From: Oreocharis arfaki
Lineage: Eukaryota > Chordata > Aves > Passeriformes > Paramythiidae
Assembly: GCA_013398015.1 (NCBI GenBank)
Contig: VZRR01010742.1
Coordinates: 324,965 to 388,964, forward strand
DNA length: 64,000 nucleotides
Direction: 5' to 3'
Made by a program: the position numbers and the translations under genes
The notes under the pieces: generated by a model
What the model saw: only the letters and a program-made list of their open reading frames with translations
Database searches by the model: none
What the model was told of the DNA's origin: nothing
Shown here: positions 62,601 through 64,000 of the stretch, in pieces
Layout: the number at the start of each line of letters is the position of its first letter
Position numbering within the stretch: position 1 is the first letter of the stretch

Positions 62601-64000
62601 GAGTGAGGATTATTTGGGTCTTACAGAAGTCAACAGATTGAAAGAGGCATAAATGAACTGATTATCCACAGAATTCAGTTGCAAGGACAATTCAAGCTTC
62701 CTTCCACACAGTGACATTTTCAGTGGAAGTTGGACTGAAACTGAAAAATATTCATTCCGCAGCCAACCATAAGGTGAGATTTGTCATTTATCCCTCGAGC
62801 CATTCAGATTTCCTGATTATGCCACACCAGCATTTTCAGAATTGTTTTTCAGAAACATCACCACTGCAGCACGCTGGTCAATGTGCTGGGACAGGGCATG
62901 GTTGCACCACAGTTACAGTCAGACATCTTACACAACACTCTGAGTAACATCAAGTCGTGGCTTGTCCCCTCAGCACAGGGAGATGGAAATATGATGATGA
63001 AGTTAATCTCTAAATCAATACAACTGGAGTAGCATCTACAGTAAAATAACTGACAAAGAATCATATAATGGAAGAAACAACCAAACCTCTACAAAAAAGG
63101 GACATTTTGCATAGTAAAGTGTCATTTTTAATAGATTTAAAAAAATATATATAATTTAGCTTTGATTCATACTTTTCATACTGGAAATAGAAAATCTCTT
63201 ACCTTTTTCTTTTGCCCATTTTTCACATACTCAACACCAATGCATTTTGTTCCTTGAAACAAGATTTTTATTACAAGTGTCTTCTCTGCAACTGAGAAGT
63301 TTGGGCGTGATATGGCTGGGCGAAGATAAGCACTAGCTGTGCTCCATCTTTGACCTACAATGTATATTTACATTAAACATCAAAATAGTCATGCTCAGTG
63401 TTCTTCAGATTTTGGCCAATAATCACCAGGATACTTACAGATGGAGAGTCTTCACAAGAATATACAGAGTTCAAGGGAAATGTGATTTGATATAATAATT
63501 AAAGATTTTATTTTAACAATACATTTCACAATGACATAGTTTCAACTGTGAATCAGGACTCGCCCGCCAATGCAACTAGCAATGAAATGCACAGTACAGT
63601 GTGATATGAATAGGCTGTAAATACAGAGTGCCATAGCTCTGTAGGAACCTAAACACTCAAATGGCATTCAGTGCAGATTATAAATCCATATTCCAAAATT
63701 ATTTCTGGGTCAGAGATAGAAATCGCTTAAGGACCACCTCGTGATTTACCTTGGTGTATGGTCATGTCCATCCAGCCGAAGCCTTCTTGCTGATAGCCGT
63801 TCATATCATCTGTGAAGGGATACCCAGCTTGCTGGGCTGCCTCCAGGAATGCATGGTGAAGAGGATGGTTTGTTTTCCCTCTTGACACGTGCAGGGGGCC
63901 ATTGCCACCTCTGTACTGATCCGGCCCCAGTTCATGTGTCTGTGCCTTCTTGAAATAGGGCAGGCAATGCTCATAGTCCCAGCCCAGAGCCCCCTCCCTG
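56262..64000 (-). CDS. CHDH: CHDH, mitochondrial choline dehydrogenase, last seven coding exons (partial)
   Basis: Choline dehydrogenase is an FAD enzyme of the GMC oxidoreductase family. It sits at the mitochondrial inner membrane and oxidises choline to betaine aldehyde, feeding electrons to the respiratory chain and supplying betaine for osmoprotection and homocysteine methylation. Exons in transcription order are 64000-63750 (cut by the window edge), 63354-63203, 60447-60318, 59623-59489, 58331-58189, 57370-57268 and 56680-56262. They sum to 1333 nt and give 443 continuous residues plus stop. Human CHDH is about 594 residues, so the mitochondrial presequence, GxGxxG FAD motif and first GMC signature lie outside. 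The second GMC signature and the catalytic histidine region are present. The gene runs tail to tail with CACNA1D, as in mammals. Confidence 0.96.
56681..57267 (-). other. CHDH intron before the last coding exon
   Basis: A 0.59-kb intron with nothing recognised. Confidence 0.85.
57268..57370 (-). CDS. CHDH: CHDH exon: [18 protein letters not shown] segment
   Basis: The 103-nt exon reads [20 protein letters not shown] then [14 protein letters not shown], plus one base of a glutamate codon. The P-x-I-x-P-NYLS pattern is typical of GMC oxidoreductases just before the C-terminal catalytic block. The acceptor is TGTTGCAG and the donor CAG|gtaaat. Confidence 0.95.
57371..58188 (-). other. CHDH intron
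   Basis: A 0.8-kb intron. The plus-strand open frame at 57282-57713 overlaps a CHDH exon in antisense and is a shadow. Confidence 0.85.
58189..58331 (-). CDS. CHDH: CHDH exon: [16 protein letters not shown] to STMEAYQ
   Basis: The 143-nt exon reads (G)[20 protein letters not shown], then [20 protein letters not shown] and STMEAYQ. It matches the human [20 protein letters not shown] block in the substrate-binding domain. The acceptor is CCATGTAG and the donor CAG|gtgagt. Confidence 0.95.
58332..59488 (-). other. CHDH intron
   Basis: A 1.2-kb intron with nothing recognised. Confidence 0.85.
59489..59623 (-). CDS. CHDH: CHDH exon: [16 protein letters not shown] segment
   Basis: The 135-nt exon reads (G)[20 protein letters not shown], then [20 protein letters not shown] and WKFT, ending with one base of a glycine codon. 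GVGxNLxDH is a conserved GMC family motif near the active site. The acceptor is CTCCTGCAG. A nearby TAG three codons in gives a decoy acceptor, but only the first keeps the family sequence. The donor is CAG|gtatga. Confidence 0.95.
59624..60317 (-). other. CHDH intron with a 31-bp tandem duplication
   Basis: A 0.7-kb intron. A 31-nt unit beginning AAAATCAATGCAT at 60121 is repeated once, with four differences, at 60152-60182. A T-rich tract (minus strand) directly follows the donor at 60317. Confidence 0.8.
60121..60182. repeat. Tandem duplication, two 31-bp units
   Basis: The units at 60121-60151 and 60152-60182 share AAAATCAATGCAT and TTTCCACTG. It is probably a local slippage or duplication event without function. 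Confidence 0.8.
60318..60447 (-). CDS. CHDH: CHDH exon with the second GMC oxidoreductase signature
   Basis: The exon reads [20 protein letters not shown], then [20 protein letters not shown] and HLP, plus one base of a glycine codon (130 nt). [15 protein letters not shown] fits the second GMC signature. KKLEIPVV has glutamate where human has glycine. The acceptor is CCTTTTAG. The donor CTG|gtattt runs straight into a T-rich tract, and would be weak without help from a U-binding factor such as TIA1. Confidence 0.95.
60448..63202 (-). other. CHDH intron, longest of this gene in the window
   Basis: A 2.75-kb AT-rich intron. Open frames on both strands lack protein features and no transposon was recognised. 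Confidence 0.8.
63203..63354 (-). CDS. CHDH: CHDH exon: [18 protein letters not shown] segment
   Basis: The 152-nt exon reads (G)[20 protein letters not shown], then [20 protein letters not shown] and [10 protein letters not shown]. This is the beta-rich segment of the GMC fold that contacts the FAD, where the conserved motif in the family is R-x-S-x-A-x-AYL. The acceptor is ATTGTAG and the donor AAG|gtaaga. Confidence 0.95.
63355..63749 (-). other. CHDH intron
   Basis: A 395-nt intron with nothing recognised. Confidence 0.85.
63750..64000 (-). CDS. CHDH: CHDH exon (5'-truncated by window edge): [16 protein letters not shown] to MTIHQ
   Basis: On the minus strand it reads [20 protein letters not shown], passes [20 protein letters not shown] and ends [12 protein letters not shown] plus one base of a glycine codon. 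It aligns with the substrate-domain part of human CHDH after the FAD-binding N-terminus. The donor is AAG|gtaaat. The exon continues right of the window, so its true 5' border is unknown. Confidence 0.95.

Noticed and set aside
63058..63095. Possible minus-strand CR1 terminus (AGAATCATATAATGG)
   Set aside because: Only the terminal motif is present. No upstream CR1 body could be followed, so it is too short to support.

Overview
The window is a vertebrate, almost certainly avian, nuclear locus. Genes are split into short exons with GT-AG borders, introns are AT-rich, and the recognisable transposons are CR1-type LINE 3' ends (about 20580-20784 and 55985-56065), the dominant avian repeat. No bacterial, viral or CRISPR features, rRNA or tRNA genes were seen.

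Positions 1-49809 on the plus strand hold the 3' half of CACNA1D, the pore-forming alpha-1D subunit of the L-type calcium channel Cav1.3. Twenty-three coding exons can be placed with consistent splice phases. Two of them (8286-8369 and 8700-8783) are alternatives for the same IVS3 segment. With one of that pair used, the joined reading frame runs 1053 residues without a break. It covers IIIS6, the III-IV linker, all of repeat IV (S1-S6 and the pore glutamate), the EF-hand, pre-IQ and IQ calmodulin sites, the long C-terminal tail with the proximal and distal regulatory segments, and a C-terminal PDZ ligand (ITSL). Counting back from the last exon as exon 49 gives exons 28-49 of the mammalian scheme, with the duplicated exon falling at 31 and the S3-S4 linker exon at 32.

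Positions 49810-56261 are the CACNA1D 3' UTR followed by the space between two converging genes, which must also contain the CHDH 3' UTR.

Positions 56262-64000 on the minus strand hold the last seven coding exons (443 residues) of CHDH, mitochondrial choline dehydrogenase. They contain the GMC-oxidoreductase signature and the catalytic histidine region. The CHDH N-terminus lies beyond the right edge. The two genes sit tail to tail, as in mammals, and have no known functional link: one makes a voltage-gated channel of excitable and secretory cells, the other an enzyme of choline catabolism.

I found no unknown gene system. The most interesting content is splicing architecture: a mutually exclusive exon pair, a 39-nt linker exon with two downstream UGCAUG motifs, a 27-nt microexon with a downstream CU tract, and a short palindromic TG/TA block upstream of the exon pair. 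There is also an unexplained ~350-bp duplicated segment in the 10.7-kb intron after the IQ exon.
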